Shown here piece by piece: positions 21,324 through 31,485 of a stretch of 64,000 nt of DNA; positions within the stretch are counted from its first letter, which is position 1; each line of letters begins with the position of its first letter. The notes below the pieces were generated by a model. That model saw only the letters and a program-made list of their open reading frames with translations, had not been told where the DNA came from and searched no databases. The stretch spans positions 24,672 through 88,671 of the forward strand of contig DAHVOW010000005.1 in the NCBI GenBank assembly GCA_027318585.1, read 5' to 3'. Source of the DNA: Methanobacteriaceae archaeon (GTDB lineage: Archaea; Methanobacteriota; Methanobacteria; Methanobacteriales; Methanobacteriaceae). The position numbers were made by a program, and so were the translations under genes.

Positions 21324-21662
21324 CTATCCTCCACCATCACAGAGCTCATTGCTCATATCCACGTCTTCTCCAAATTTCTTTTTAAGGTTTTCCACCGTCT
21401 TACGGGTGATCTCGTCTTTTTCAGTTGTTTCATCAGTGGAAACTTTTTCCCTTAAAGTTTCACGGCGTTTAACTTTCTGGTACTCTTCCGGAGCCATAAC
21501 TTCCAAAAACCGGACATTGTACCACAGTTTGGTGCTGTCCATCTGAGCCCACTTGACTTTCTGGTCTTCACGCACATTAATGACTTCCCCTGCTGTTCCC
21601 GTGCCTGTGTATCTCACATGAGCGCCCTTAACTATGTTATTACCCCTGAAGTCAATTTCCAT
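21324..21662 (-). CDS. DUF2098-like protein
   Basis: 112 residues. The N-terminal half, GAHVRYTGTGTAGEVINVREDQKVKWAQMDSTKLWYNVRFLEVM, is a small beta-barrel-like pattern that matches the methanogen DUF2098 family as I recall it. The C-terminal half is charged and helical, ending in CDGGG. GGGG eight bases before the ATG supports the start. Only 28 bases from the PRC-barrel gene upstream, so the two may be cotranscribed. Function unknown. Confidence 0.65.
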   Translation of the reverse strand: MEIDFRGNNIVKGAHVRYTGTGTAGEVINVREDQKVKWAQMDSTKLWYNVRFLEVMAPEEYQKVKRRETLREKVSTDETTEKDEITRKTVENLKKKFGEDVDMSNELCDGGG

Positions 21663-21689
21663 ATATAATACCCCTTTATACTGCCTTTT

Positions 21690-21968
21690 TTAAAGTTTGA
21701 GTTTCCTTTTCTCAGGATCTTGAGCAGATTCGGCCCGCAGATCTAACTCTGCTTTCTCAATCTTTAAGAGTACGTAGTCCCCCACCTGGTCAATATCCTG
21801 GTTGGTGATCTCAAAATCATCCCTACCAATACTAAAATCACTGGATGATATTGTAATAGTGGCCACAGTCCCTTCAACCGCATCAATATCCATATCAGAA
21901 ACCTTACCAACACCCATGGCATTTTTATCCAGGACTTTCTTTCCTAAAATTTCAGTAACCTTCATCAT
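21690..21968 (-). CDS. PRC-barrel domain protein
   Basis: 92 residues. KVTEILGKKVLDKNAMGVGKVSDMDIDAVEGTVATI is a PRC-barrel signature: a small six-strand beta barrel found in RimM, in photosynthetic reaction centre H subunit and as stand-alone archaeal proteins. The short archaeal ones have been linked to RNA or cell-division roles, but this copy gives no further clue. Cytosolic. Confidence 0.82.
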   Translation of the reverse strand: MMKVTEILGKKVLDKNAMGVGKVSDMDIDAVEGTVATITISSSDFSIGRDDFEITNQDIDQVGDYVLLKIEKAELDLRAESAQDPEKRKLKL

Positions 21969-22039
21969 GACACCTCTATTATATTTCTGTTTCTATCTGT
22001 ATATAATTTTTAAATAAACAAGATTAATTTCAAAAATTT

Positions 22040-22132
22040 CGGGAAATATTATTCATCATGAGGCCGTTAAAAAGTATATCCCGGAGATATAAGATGAAAT
22101 TTAGTTTTTAAAGAAAAAAAGAATATTTCCCG
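22040..22132. repeat. 11-bp perfect inverted repeat, 71-base spacing
   Basis: CGGGAAATATT (22040-22050) and AATATTTCCCG (22122-22132) are perfect complements flanking an AT-rich spacer, in the gap between the rubrerythrin stop and the PRC-barrel promoter. It could be a terminator-like fold, an operator pair or chance. Confidence 0.4.
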
Positions 22133-22164
22133 GCGAAGAAAAGAAAAGAATTAAATTAATTATT

Positions 22165-22656
22165 CTATTCCACCTTAAAAAATTCAACCTTGGGACATTC
22201 ACAAACTGGACAAATATCCGGGGCCTCATTTTCAACGGTGTTACCACAGCAACCGCACACGTAGTAATCCACTTCTTCATTTTTATCCATTGATTCCAGT
22301 GCCTTCTTGTACAGTACGGCGTGAATTTCTTCCACCTTATTTGCAACATCAAAGGTCCAAACTGCCTTCTTGTTGCCATCTTTTTTAGCTTCTTCAATGA
22401 AATCGGGGTACATGCTCTCAAATTCTTCTATTTCTCCAGATATGGCCACCTTCATATTCTCCTCGGTGGAACTAACCCCACCCATAATGGTGAAGTGATT
22501 GTGAGCATGTACTCTTTCGGCTTCAGCAGCAGCCCGGAATAATTTTGCTATCTGAGTGTAACCCTCTTCGTCAGCTTTTCTAGCAAAAGCCATGTATTTG
22601 TGGTTTGCTTGTGATTCTCCTGCAAATGCTTCTTTTAAATTGTCCATGGTGCTCAT
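22165..22656 (-). CDS. rbr: Rubrerythrin
   Basis: Peroxide-reducing non-haem iron protein for oxidative-stress defence in anaerobes. 163 residues: a four-helix ferritin-like domain with the E-x-x-x-H type diiron ligands (FAGESQANHKYMAFA, EAERVHAHNHF, EEIHAVLYKKAL) and a C-terminal rubredoxin-like domain with CGCCG...CPVCECP (about 134-155). Single gene with its own flanking AT-rich regions. Confidence 0.95.
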   Translation of the reverse strand: MSTMDNLKEAFAGESQANHKYMAFARKADEEGYTQIAKLFRAAAEAERVHAHNHFTIMGGVSSTEENMKVAISGEIEEFESMYPDFIEEAKKDGNKKAVWTFDVANKVEEIHAVLYKKALESMDKNEEVDYYVCGCCGNTVENEAPDICPVCECPKVEFFKVE

Positions 22657-22800
22657 ATATTTTCCCTTCCTTAATTAGTACAAATTTATATAAAATATCA
22701 ATAAGCTATTAAATTTTTGGTTTGGCCATGATTTAGAGAATAAGATGCTAATTTTTATCTAAATGCTTTAGCTTTAAAAAAAAAGAGAAAAAAAATATAA

Positions 22801-22817
22801 AGTAGGGATTAAATCCC
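22801..22817 (-). terminator. Probable terminator of the histone gene
   Basis: GGGATTTAATCCC on the minus strand (22804-22817) is a short palindrome followed by several T-runs, about 25-35 bases after the histone stop. Confidence 0.4.
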
Positions 22818-22840
22818 CAAAAATACAAAAGAGAAGACAA

Positions 22841-23060
<220 letters not shown>

Positions 23061-23076
23061 AATTTAGCTAGGGCAC

Positions 23077-23090
23077 TATTATATTTAAAT
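23077..23090 (-). promoter_or_regulatory. TATA box of the histone gene
   Basis: The minus strand reads TTTAAATATAATAG about 30-40 bases upstream of the ATG, a typical archaeal core promoter position with a short leader. Confidence 0.5.
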
Positions 23091-23200
23091 ATGTCGGTTT
23101 TAATGGTCTTCTGGGCAAGTGTATACCCCCTACTCAGTGGGCAGATGAGTTCATCATCTTACCAAAAGTTATAAGGGTATTGCAAGCAATAGGAATTGTC

Positions 23201-24316
23201 ATGTATAAGAGTCTGGAGATTGACCCCCAGATAAAAGGTATACTCGAAAAAGCCCTCTATGACCGTATTTCATCTGAAGAGTCCCTCAAATTAATGGAAG
23301 CTAGAGGGGATAATTTTCATGCCCTATTACTCGCTGCCGATATGCTTAGGAAAGATCTGGCTGGAGATAGGGTTACATACATCCAGAACTGGAATATAAA
23401 CTTCACAAATATCTGTACCGGGACCTGTGGCTTCTGTGCCTTCCGGAAAAATCAGGAAGAAGAAGGAGCCTACTTCCTTGCCATTGAAGATATTGTCCAC
23501 AGAGCCAGGAAAGCCTGGGAAGATGGGGCAGTGGAGGTCTGTATTCAGGGAGGTCTTCACCCCACTGTTGATGCCTACTTTTATGAAGATCTGCTTCGAG
23601 CCTTAAAAAATGAAATTTCAGAATTACACATACACGCCTTTTCACCCATGGAAATCTACTATGGAGCAAGACAAGCAGAATTATCTCTGGATGAAACTCT
23701 TAAGATGTTAAAAAAAGCGGGACTTGGTTCCATGCCTGGTACTGCCGCTGAGATTTTAAATGACCAGGTCCGTAAAATAATCTGCCCAGGTAAACTATCC
23801 ACATCGGAATGGGTGGAAGTCATTGAGAAAGCTCATCACCATGATATTCCTACCACCTGCACCATGATGTATGGACATGTTGAATCTGTTAAGCAACGAG
23901 TGGAGCATCTCGAAATACTCCGCCAGATACAGGAAAGAACGGGAGGGTTCACTGAATTTGTGCCCTTAACCTTCATGCATCAGTTCGCCCCCATTTATCA
24001 AGCAGGCCTATCCAACCCTGGAACCACCGGCACTGAAGACTTGAAAATCTATGCTGTGTCTAGATTGATGTTTGGAGATCTTTTACCTAACATACAAGTC
24101 TCCTGGGTAAAATTAGGATTCAAATTCGCCCAGGTCTGTCTCACCGCAGGGGCCAATGATTTGGGCGGGACCCTGGGTGAGGAGAACATTTCCAGATCGG
24201 CTGGGGCCCAGCACGGAGTTTACACACCTCCTTCCGAGCTTCGCAGGATTGTGAAGGACTTAGGCAGGATCCCTGCTGAGCGTGACACTCTCTACAAGGA
24301 GTTTCAGGAGTTTTAA
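23201..24316 (+). CDS. cofH: FO synthase subunit 2 (CofH)
   Basis: Radical SAM enzyme that joins tyrosine to 5-amino-6-ribitylaminouracil on the way to FO, the chromophore of coenzyme F420. 371 residues from ATG 23201. The cluster motif is C72-TGT-C76-GF-C79, preceded by the conserved [14 protein letters not shown]. The upstream TTG (23180) is less likely because AGGAATT sits just before the ATG. The partner CofG is not in this window. F420 is the central hydride carrier of methanogenesis. Confidence 0.94.
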   Translation: MYKSLEIDPQIKGILEKALYDRISSEESLKLMEARGDNFHALLLAADMLRKDLAGDRVTYIQNWNINFTNICTGTCGFCAFRKNQEEEGAYFLAIEDIVHRARKAWEDGAVEVCIQGGLHPTVDAYFYEDLLRALKNEISELHIHAFSPMEIYYGARQAELSLDETLKMLKKAGLGSMPGTAAEILNDQVRKIICPGKLSTSEWVEVIEKAHHHDIPTTCTMMYGHVESVKQRVEHLEILRQIQERTGGFTEFVPLTFMHQFAPIYQAGLSNPGTTGTEDLKIYAVSRLMFGDLLPNIQVSWVKLGFKFAQVCLTAGANDLGGTLGEENISRSAGAQHGVYTPPSELRRIVKDLGRIPAERDTLYKEFQEF

Positions 24317-24370
24317 TACCCATCAAGGATTTTTGGATTTTTTTTAAAAATTTAATAATAGTGATAAAAC

Positions 24371-24721
24371 TTATTTCTTCCTTATAATAATGGTGTCGCC
24401 CTCTACAACTTCTCGGAACAGATCCAGGTTCTCGGTAATCCGTCCAATGTGATTTACCTCCGAAGCCGGCTGAGAAGCACCATAAAATATGCAAAACGCA
24501 TATCCCGGTGGCCAGTAGGAGAGATCACCGCTTTCTGATGTGGAAGAAGGATTTTCATACTCAGCTACCAGAGGTATTGTAAAATATACTTCTTCCTGCC
24601 AGTCTAGCGCCTCTCCTTCTATCGGAAGAATTCCATATATTTTAGCAGCTGTATTAAGGTTACGATCATCAAGGATGGCCTTTGCGACTCCCTTACCTGC
24701 AACTTCTATTTCTAGTTCCAT
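24371..24721 (-). CDS. Cyclophilin-like fold protein (DUF369/TM1367 type)
   Basis: 116 residues. The order of blocks, AKAILDDRNLNTAAKIYGILPIEGEALDWQEEVYFTIPL then GDLSYWPPGYAFCIFYGAS and GRITENLDLFREVVEGDTIIIRK, fits the small cyclophilin-like beta-barrel family first seen in TM1367. Enzymatic activity of this family is unproven; peptidyl-prolyl isomerase residues are not obvious. Third gene of an elp3-deoC-cyclophilin-like set, 24 bases after deoC. Confidence 0.72.
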   Translation of the reverse strand: MELEIEVAGKGVAKAILDDRNLNTAAKIYGILPIEGEALDWQEEVYFTIPLVAEYENPSSTSESGDLSYWPPGYAFCIFYGASQPASEVNHIGRITENLDLFREVVEGDTIIIRKK

Positions 24722-24744
24722 GAAATCCTCCTAAAGATCATTAG

Positions 24745-25398
24745 TTAGTCCTTGATAATTTTTACGCCACTTGAAGTTCCTATTCGGCTGGCTCCGGCTT
24801 CAATCATGGCCAGGGCAGTTTCCAGGTCCCGAATTCCTCCTGCGGCTTTAATTTCCATTTCTGGCTTAATATTCTGCCTCATAAGCTTCACATCTTCAAC
24901 AGTGGCACCAGTGGTTCCAATACCAGTGGAGGTTTTTACAAAATGAGCTCCTGCTTTTTCTGCGATGTGGCAGGCTCTAACCTTTTCCTGGGGACTTAAC
25001 AATCCAGTCTCCAGAATCACCTTAACGGTTTTTCCTTCGGCAGCCACCACCACTCCTCGAATATCACGATAAACCAGATTATCATCCCCAGAGTGTAAGG
25101 CACCTACGTTTAAAACCATATCCAACTCGTCAGCACCATTTTCCAGGGCATCTTTAACTTCGAAGGCCTTGGAATAGGGTGTCTGAACACCAAATGGAAA
25201 TCCAATCACGGTACAAACACCCACTGGATTATTCTTTAATAAAATACTAGCCCTGGCCGTGTGGGTGGGAGTTACGCATACGTTCCTAAATCCGTATTCC
25301 TGTGCTTCATCACAGAGTTTTTCAATATCCTCTGCAGAGGCATCCCGTCCTACATTGGTATGATCTATTTTCCGGGCTAATTCCTTGGCATCTATCAT
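24745..25398 (-). CDS. deoC: Deoxyribose-phosphate aldolase
   Basis: Cleaves 2-deoxy-D-ribose 5-phosphate to glyceraldehyde 3-phosphate and acetaldehyde. 217 residues, full TIM barrel. D93 (ELDMVLN), Schiff-base K155 (FVKTSTG) and the second lysine in IKAAGGIRD near 184 are all present, as is VIGFPFG. Located between elp3 and the cyclophilin-like gene on the same strand. Confidence 0.95.
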   Translation of the reverse strand: MIDAKELARKIDHTNVGRDASAEDIEKLCDEAQEYGFRNVCVTPTHTARASILLKNNPVGVCTVIGFPFGVQTPYSKAFEVKDALENGADELDMVLNVGALHSGDDNLVYRDIRGVVVAAEGKTVKVILETGLLSPQEKVRACHIAEKAGAHFVKTSTGIGTTGATVEDVKLMRQNIKPEMEIKAAGGIRDLETALAMIEAGASRIGTSSGVKIIKD

Positions 25399-25434
25399 TT
25401 AAACTCCCTCCATCTTTTAATCAACAATATTTTT

Positions 25435-27066
25435 TTAATTTATTGGTTTAGACATGTAGGGGCCTTGTTTCCGATACCCAAATTTCCGGTAGTATTCACG
25501 CACCCCTATCCCACTACATATGATCATTTTTTTCATTCCATATTCATCCCGTGCTATCTTCTCTGCTTCTTTCAAGAGTTCTTCACCATATCCACGGTGC
25601 TGTCCGACTTCATCCTCCCTCTCACCTAGGGGGATCATCGGCCCGTAAACATGAAGTTCCCGCACCAGGGAAGTGTAATTATCAATCTCCGGGCGGTGAG
25701 CAGAGACAGAAGGCATGCGCAGACGTAAAAATCCCATCAAAACCTGGTTTTTGGGGTCTTCTGCTGATAAAAATATTTCCTTACCACCTACAGCCCTATA
25801 TTCCTCCTTCATTATTTTAATTCGGTCCGGTTCCGGGTGGATTCCCTTAGAAGCTTGATGTCCAACCTCCCGGCACCTGATGCACTGGCACTGTACTCCC
25901 TCATCTTCCAATTTCCGGTAAACCAACTCCCCCAGGTTGGACTTTTTCACTCCCGCTTCGATGAGCTGCGCTGGTATATCGCGCTGGATACGCATGGTAC
26001 GCACCCACTTAGGAAGTATTTTTTTTATTTTCACTATCAGATCCACCGCTTCCTCGGTGGTATAGGGCTGATAGTCTCCATCCTCCCACATCTGGTATAA
26101 CTGGGAGCCCCTGGTTACCAGGCAGGGATATATTTTTAGCATGTCTGGTTGAAACTGCTCCTCCTGGAAGACACGCTGGAAGATGCGCAGATCCATTTCC
26201 GGGTCGGATAACAAACCGGGCATGAAATGCATGGCCACTTTCACTCCAGAATCCCTTAAGATCTGATTGGCCTCCACAACATCTTCCACTCGATGACCTC
26301 TTTTAATGCGGTGATAGATGAAGTTGTAGATAGTCTGTACTCCTAACTCCACTCGGGTAACACCCATCTGGAGCATACGATCCACATCTTCTATTTTAGA
26401 ATAGTCAGGACGAGTTTCAAAAGTCATACCAACACATCGAACTTTTGATCCCTCATTTTTAGCCTGAACGTCCTCTAAATACCTGAAACCCGACGGAACA
26501 GCCAGTTGCTGATCCTCTCTGGAGAAAATTTGGTTATCTCTAACACCAAAGTCGTTCATAGCCTGCAGACATTTAGTAACAAACCATTCCTGGAAGCACA
26601 AGGGTTGGGAAGGGAAGGTTCCGCCCATTATAATTAATTCCACTTTATCCAGGGGATGTCCAATACTACCCAACTGCATGAGGCGGTTGTAAACTTGGCG
26701 GTAGGGATGAAAGTCGAACATACGCGCTCTTAAAGCCGCTGGTTCTTCCCCAGTATAACTGGGAGGCGCTATATCACTTTCAGGACAGTAGTAACATCTT
26801 CCATGGGGGCACTGGTGAGGGGGGCACATCACCGCCACCACTGCCACCCCGGAGATGGTTCGGGTGGGCTTTTTCTTGAGGAGTGAAGAAATCATTTTTT
26901 TTTCTTCATTTGTGGCCTCTTGTAGTATGGAAGCGTTGCTGGGGAATTTATCAAGCTGGTAATCTCTACAGGCCTCCAATTTTATTTTTTGGAGGTCCTT
27001 ACGTGTTTTAACTCTTCCGTCTATAATTTCATCTATAATATGGCGTTTAGCTTCCTTCATGGCCAT
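25435..27066 (-). CDS. elp3: Elp3 tRNA uridine-34 modification enzyme
   Basis: Radical SAM plus acetyltransferase protein that builds carboxymethyl-type groups at C5 of U34 in tRNA anticodons. 543 residues. The radical SAM domain (about 70-380) has the cysteines C86, C91 and C94 in [12 protein letters not shown], followed by a zinc-type cluster ([12 protein letters not shown], about 395-405). The C-terminal GNAT domain ends with [16 protein letters not shown] and the acetyl-CoA loop. GGAG seven bases before the ATG supports the start. Confidence 0.95.
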   Translation of the reverse strand: MAMKEAKRHIIDEIIDGRVKTRKDLQKIKLEACRDYQLDKFPSNASILQEATNEEKKMISSLLKKKPTRTISGVAVVAVMCPPHQCPHGRCYYCPESDIAPPSYTGEEPAALRARMFDFHPYRQVYNRLMQLGSIGHPLDKVELIIMGGTFPSQPLCFQEWFVTKCLQAMNDFGVRDNQIFSREDQQLAVPSGFRYLEDVQAKNEGSKVRCVGMTFETRPDYSKIEDVDRMLQMGVTRVELGVQTIYNFIYHRIKRGHRVEDVVEANQILRDSGVKVAMHFMPGLLSDPEMDLRIFQRVFQEEQFQPDMLKIYPCLVTRGSQLYQMWEDGDYQPYTTEEAVDLIVKIKKILPKWVRTMRIQRDIPAQLIEAGVKKSNLGELVYRKLEDEGVQCQCIRCREVGHQASKGIHPEPDRIKIMKEEYRAVGGKEIFLSAEDPKNQVLMGFLRLRMPSVSAHRPEIDNYTSLVRELHVYGPMIPLGEREDEVGQHRGYGEELLKEAEKIARDEYGMKKMIICSGIGVREYYRKFGYRKQGPYMSKPIN

Positions 27067-27239
27067 TTGAATACTCCTATGGCAGCTTATCTTTTAGATT
27101 CTGTTTTTCAATTTTTAGCAAGTATCAATCTATTTTTTGCCCCGAAATTTTTTCTATTTTTGGGGCCATATGTAATTTAAGCTATTTAATCATAATATCA
27201 GAAAATCAGTTGACTAAAAAAAAATAGTCTTATTAGAAA

Positions 27240-27500
27240 TTAGATGGTCACCAAATCCAGCAGCTCTGGTGAAGACTCTTTTTCATCTAAAGAAATAAGA
27301 TATTTTCCATCATTCTCCACCACTACTAAAGCAATGGGCTCTATGGATCCGGCGTGAAAATGCGCTCTGTTGATTTTTGTAACTTTAACCAGGGGATAAA
27401 TCTCTTTTTTATCTACTTTAATTGGTTTTAAAGTTAGAATATTCTGTTCTATATTCTGTTCTATATCTTCCCTGATATTTTTCATATTCTCCAAAACCAT
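27240..27500 (-). CDS. Small YtfJ/GerW-like protein, possibly a shortened paralogue
   Basis: 86 residues. The middle and end (KEIYPLVKVTKINRAHFHAGSIEPIALVVVENDGKYLISLDE) align by eye with the YtfJ protein encoded two genes upstream (MIPITKFG...GIEPVAMVVV...GVRVLSLK) but lack its glycine-rich loop. I infer a diverged, shorter YtfJ-type domain. It is separated from the DUF2953 gene by three bases, so they are one transcript. Function unknown. Confidence 0.55.
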   Translation of the reverse strand: MVLENMKNIREDIEQNIEQNILTLKPIKVDKKEIYPLVKVTKINRAHFHAGSIEPIALVVVENDGKYLISLDEKESSPELLDLVTI

Positions 27501-27503
27501 AGT

Positions 27504-28097
27504 TTATCCTCTCAATTCAGAAATAAGTGATCGAACTGGCTTTTTGGTAACAGCCCTTAAAGCTTCTTTGCTTAAACTGAAAAATTTGAATTTCAATTTA
27601 AGATAAAAAAATCCGTCCATAATTTTATTTTCGAAATCAGGATTCACATGAATCTTCAGAGGCCTGGGAAGTAAATATCGTGTAGATTCCGTGAAAGCCC
27701 AGATATAACCAGTGACGATGGCAGTGTCAGCCGGACTATCCAGTCCCAGATTTAGGTCCAGATATATTTCCTGAATTTTTATGGAACTTAAAATTGACCA
27801 TAGAATTCGTTCTATATAGGGCCATGATTCCCTTAGAAGCCTTAGGACTTTTTTTATTCGTTCTAAGTCCCATTTTTGTTTTTCATCATCTTTCTTATCT
27901 TTTTTCTCTTCCGGGGATTCTTTTAGTGAAGGTATTTTTCTTTTAAAAAAGGTTAATCCCAGCCAACTTATCCTCAGATCTCCATTTAGAGACTGGTTTT
28001 TTTTAGTTAACCCTACAGACACTTGGAATGGAATTAAAAGAAAAGAGAAAATGATGAGTACTAGGACCAGAAAAATGGCCAGGAGGACAGTTATCAA
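27504..28097 (-). CDS. DUF2953 membrane-associated protein
   Basis: 197 residues with one N-terminal transmembrane segment (about 2-24) and a following KKNQSLNGDLRISWLGLTFFKRK motif. A Lys/Glu-rich linker leads to a domain with the typical D-L-N-L-G-L-D-S-P-A-D-T-A block (about 117-129) and a C-terminal KFKFFSLSKEALRAVTK. This matches DUF2953, which in Bacillus sits next to the YtfJ/GerW gene; the same pairing is seen here. Role unknown, likely at the membrane. Confidence 0.8.
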   Translation of the reverse strand: MITVLLAIFLVLVLIIFSFLLIPFQVSVGLTKKNQSLNGDLRISWLGLTFFKRKIPSLKESPEEKKDKKDDEKQKWDLERIKKVLRLLRESWPYIERILWSILSSIKIQEIYLDLNLGLDSPADTAIVTGYIWAFTESTRYLLPRPLKIHVNPDFENKIMDGFFYLKLKFKFFSLSKEALRAVTKKPVRSLISELRG

Positions 28098-28107
28098 ATG
28101 CTATCCT

Positions 28108-28527
28108 CTACTCTTTAGTTTCTTCCTTTTCTGCTTCTGGTTTTGTCTGAGTTGATTCCTTATCTTTCCGACTTTCTTTTATTATGTCCATCACGGTAGT
28201 TCCCACTTCCCCCACTGCACGTACTAAGGGATCAGCTGATTTAAGGGATAATACCCTCACACCGTCAGGTCCAGAGATGCCTTTAAATACCACTACCATG
28301 GCCACTGGCTCGATTCCAGCACCTCCACCAGCACCAGCACCAGTACCTCCACCTTGTCCAGTTGGTCCTTGCCCCTCACCCATACCTGCTCCAAAGGCCA
28401 TGCCAAACTTAGTGATAGGGATCATGACCTTGTCATCGGTTTCTATTACCTCTCCAATCACGTTCTCAATATTTAAGACCTTACGAATTTCTTCGACTGT
28501 TGTTTTTATAGGATCCTGTATATCCAT
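28108..28527 (-). CDS. YtfJ/GerW family protein
   Basis: 139 residues. KTTVEEIRKVLNIENVIGEVIETDDKVMIPITKFGMAFGAGMGEG followed by a Gly-rich stretch and IEPVAMVVVFK is the YtfJ (GerW) pattern, with a charged C-terminal tail. In Bacillus this family is tied to spore germination, but it occurs in many non-sporulating species and archaea where its role is not known. First gene of a three-gene unit with DUF2953 and a shorter YtfJ-like protein. Confidence 0.85.
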   Translation of the reverse strand: MDIQDPIKTTVEEIRKVLNIENVIGEVIETDDKVMIPITKFGMAFGAGMGEGQGPTGQGGGTGAGAGGGAGIEPVAMVVVFKGISGPDGVRVLSLKSADPLVRAVGEVGTTVMDIIKESRKDKESTQTKPEAEKEETKE

Positions 28528-28646
28528 AGCATTCCCCCCGCGGGTTTTAACATTTTATTATGTTGTTTATATGTATCTGGGAGGGCATAAACTTTACTAA
28601 ATAGATCATAAAAGCACTGAATATTTTCTGATCTTTTTAGAAAAGG

Positions 28647-28654
28647 TTTATATA
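28647..28654 (+). promoter_or_regulatory. TATA box for the tRNA-Val/tRNA-Phe pair
   Basis: TTTATATA centred about 30 bases before the first base of tRNA-Val, exactly where an archaeal TATA element is expected. One promoter probably serves both tRNAs. Confidence 0.65.
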
Positions 28655-28673
28655 TGAACAGAATAATAATGAC

Positions 28674-28753
<80 letters not shown>

Positions 28754-28755
28754 AG

Positions 28756-29587
<832 letters not shown>

Positions 29588-31429
29588 ATTAATAGAAAAA
29601 TGTTGATTACACTGCTGGTTCTATTTGGAGCTTTGCTCCTTTTAAATGACGGCATATGTGTTGCCAGCGAAAATATAACTAACGATACAACACTGATTAA
29701 CACTACCTACATAACCAGCGACCTTAACACCACAGCAGAACAGGATACACTAGCTGCAGGCGAAACCACCCCTGACAGTACAACGACTACCCTAAAAGAA
29801 CAGTACAACAACTCCCATGGAATCTGGATCCGGAGCGATGACATCGCCCAAATCAATGTCACAGCTCTGGTTAATGCTGGAATCACTGACGTATACGTTA
29901 AAGTAAGTAGACTGGTAGATTACCAGACCACCCTTGACAACTTGGCCGATGTCAAAGAAAAACTTTCAAGTAGCGGTATCAGAATCCATGCCTGGGTAAC
30001 CTGTTTTAAAGATGCCAACGGAAACTGGGTTGATCCCTTAGGTACCTACAGTTACACCGTACAGGTTCCTTATCAACAAACCGTTAAAGTATCTTATAAA
30101 CAGTGGTACAAGGGCTGGTATAAGAAATACTACACCAAATGGGCCAAAAAATGGTACAAATCCTGGTACAAGTACCGGGGTAAGTGGAAGTACAAGTGGA
30201 AATACACGTGGAAAAAGGTCACCAAATACTACAAGAAGTATGGATGGTACTACGTGTGGAAATACAAGTATGTGACCCAAACGGCGTATAAGACTGAGAC
30301 CCGTTACGGTACTGACACCAGTCTTAACGACCAACTGGTCCAATTTGCCACTAGCCTGGCCAGTAGTAAGTCGGTAGACGGTAAATATTTAATAGACGGT
30401 ATACACCTGGACTACCTTCGCTATCCTGGAACTGCATACAAATACACCGGTGGAACCGCTGCCATAACCAATTTCGTGGCCAGAGTTAACACCGCGGTGA
30501 AATCCGTGAACCCAAATGTGGCCCTATCAGCTGCTCTCATGCCTGAGGGTTCCATTAACGCCTACTTCTATGGACAGGATTACAGTCAACTAGCCAGTAA
30601 ACTGGACTTCTTAGTACCCATGATCTACAAGGGTAACTATGGACAGAACACCGATTGGATAGGAACTAAAACTGCCTATATCGTAAGCAAGGCCGGGGAT
30701 ACTCCTGTAATAGTCGGATTGCAGACCTATGTTTCAGATAATAATCTGACCCCATTATCTGCAACGGAATTACAACAGGATATCAACAAGGCAATGGAAT
30801 ATGGAGCGTCTGGTTACGTACTATTCCGGTTAGGTCTGATCGATGCTAATTTCTTAGCAGGTAGTGACTTTGATGCTGCGAGTGCAGGGTCAGTCGGTGC
30901 CAGTTCAAGTTCAGAGACTACCGATGCCAATGCAGTGACAGTGACTTTTCCAATAGCAGCCACAACATATTCAGCTGACCTACAGCAATATCTACAGTCC
31001 ACAACCAACTGTCAGTCCACTGACTCCAGAATTATCGCTTTAGCCCAGAGTATTACAGTAAATGCCACCTCAACCTATGAGATGGCGCAGTTCATATTCA
31101 ACTGGGTGCGCGATGAAGTGGAATACTCCTTCTACTATAACACGAAGTATGGTGCCGTTAATACCATGTTGAACCGTGCTGGAAACTGCTGTGACCTGTC
31201 ACACTTGATAGTGGCCCTTTGCCGGGCCGCTGGAGTCCCAGCTTTATACAAACACGGTACCTGTAACTTCGCTAGCGGAACCTACGGACACGTATGGGCA
31301 CAGGTGTACGTCAATGGTAACTGGATCAATGCCGATGCCAGCAACAATGCAAACAGTTTTGGAATAATAACCAATTGGGATACGAGTTCTTACACTCTGA
31401 AAGGTACCTACGCATCATTACCTTTCTAA
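29588..31429 (+). CDS. Secreted GH-like barrel / basic aromatic segment / transglutaminase-like fusion
   Basis: About 613 residues from ATT 29588 (609 from ATG 29600). Order: signal peptide, then a Thr/Asn-rich linker. A glycoside-hydrolase-like TIM barrel (about 77-424) follows with [30 protein letters not shown] (270-281) and [10 protein letters not shown]. An insertion of Lys/Trp/Tyr-rich sequence (161-240) interrupts this barrel. The C-terminal transglutaminase-type domain has C534/C535, H568 and D583. The barrel resembles putative glycosidases of the DUF4015/GHL group; the C-terminus resembles pseudomurein endoisopeptidases. Together they suggest an enzyme acting on both glycan and peptide parts of pseudomurein. 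Activity is inferred. Confidence 0.82.
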   Translation: MNRKMLITLLVLFGALLLLNDGICVASENITNDTTLINTTYITSDLNTTAEQDTLAAGETTPDSTTTTLKEQYNNSHGIWIRSDDIAQINVTALVNAGITDVYVKVSRLVDYQTTLDNLADVKEKLSSSGIRIHAWVTCFKDANGNWVDPLGTYSYTVQVPYQQTVKVSYKQWYKGWYKKYYTKWAKKWYKSWYKYRGKWKYKWKYTWKKVTKYYKKYGWYYVWKYKYVTQTAYKTETRYGTDTSLNDQLVQFATSLASSKSVDGKYLIDGIHLDYLRYPGTAYKYTGGTAAITNFVARVNTAVKSVNPNVALSAALMPEGSINAYFYGQDYSQLASKLDFLVPMIYKGNYGQNTDWIGTKTAYIVSKAGDTPVIVGLQTYVSDNNLTPLSATELQQDINKAMEYGASGYVLFRLGLIDANFLAGSDFDAASAGSVGASSSSETTDANAVTVTFPIAATTYSADLQQYLQSTTNCQSTDSRIIALAQSITVNATSTYEMAQFIFNWVRDEVEYSFYYNTKYGAVNTMLNRAGNCCDLSHLIVALCRAAGVPALYKHGTCNFASGTYGHVWAQVYVNGNWINADASNNANSFGIITNWDTSSYTLKGTYASLPF

Positions 31430-31485
31430 ACCCCTTTTTCCTTTTTTTATTTTAATCTCAAAGAAAATTCGTTATTTTAAAAAAA

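Noticed and set aside
30090..30300. Repeated TGGTACAAG-like DNA in the fusion gene, first seen as a tandem repeat
   Set aside because: The units are irregular and keep the reading frame; it is low-complexity protein sequence (Lys/Trp/Tyr), not a DNA repeat array.
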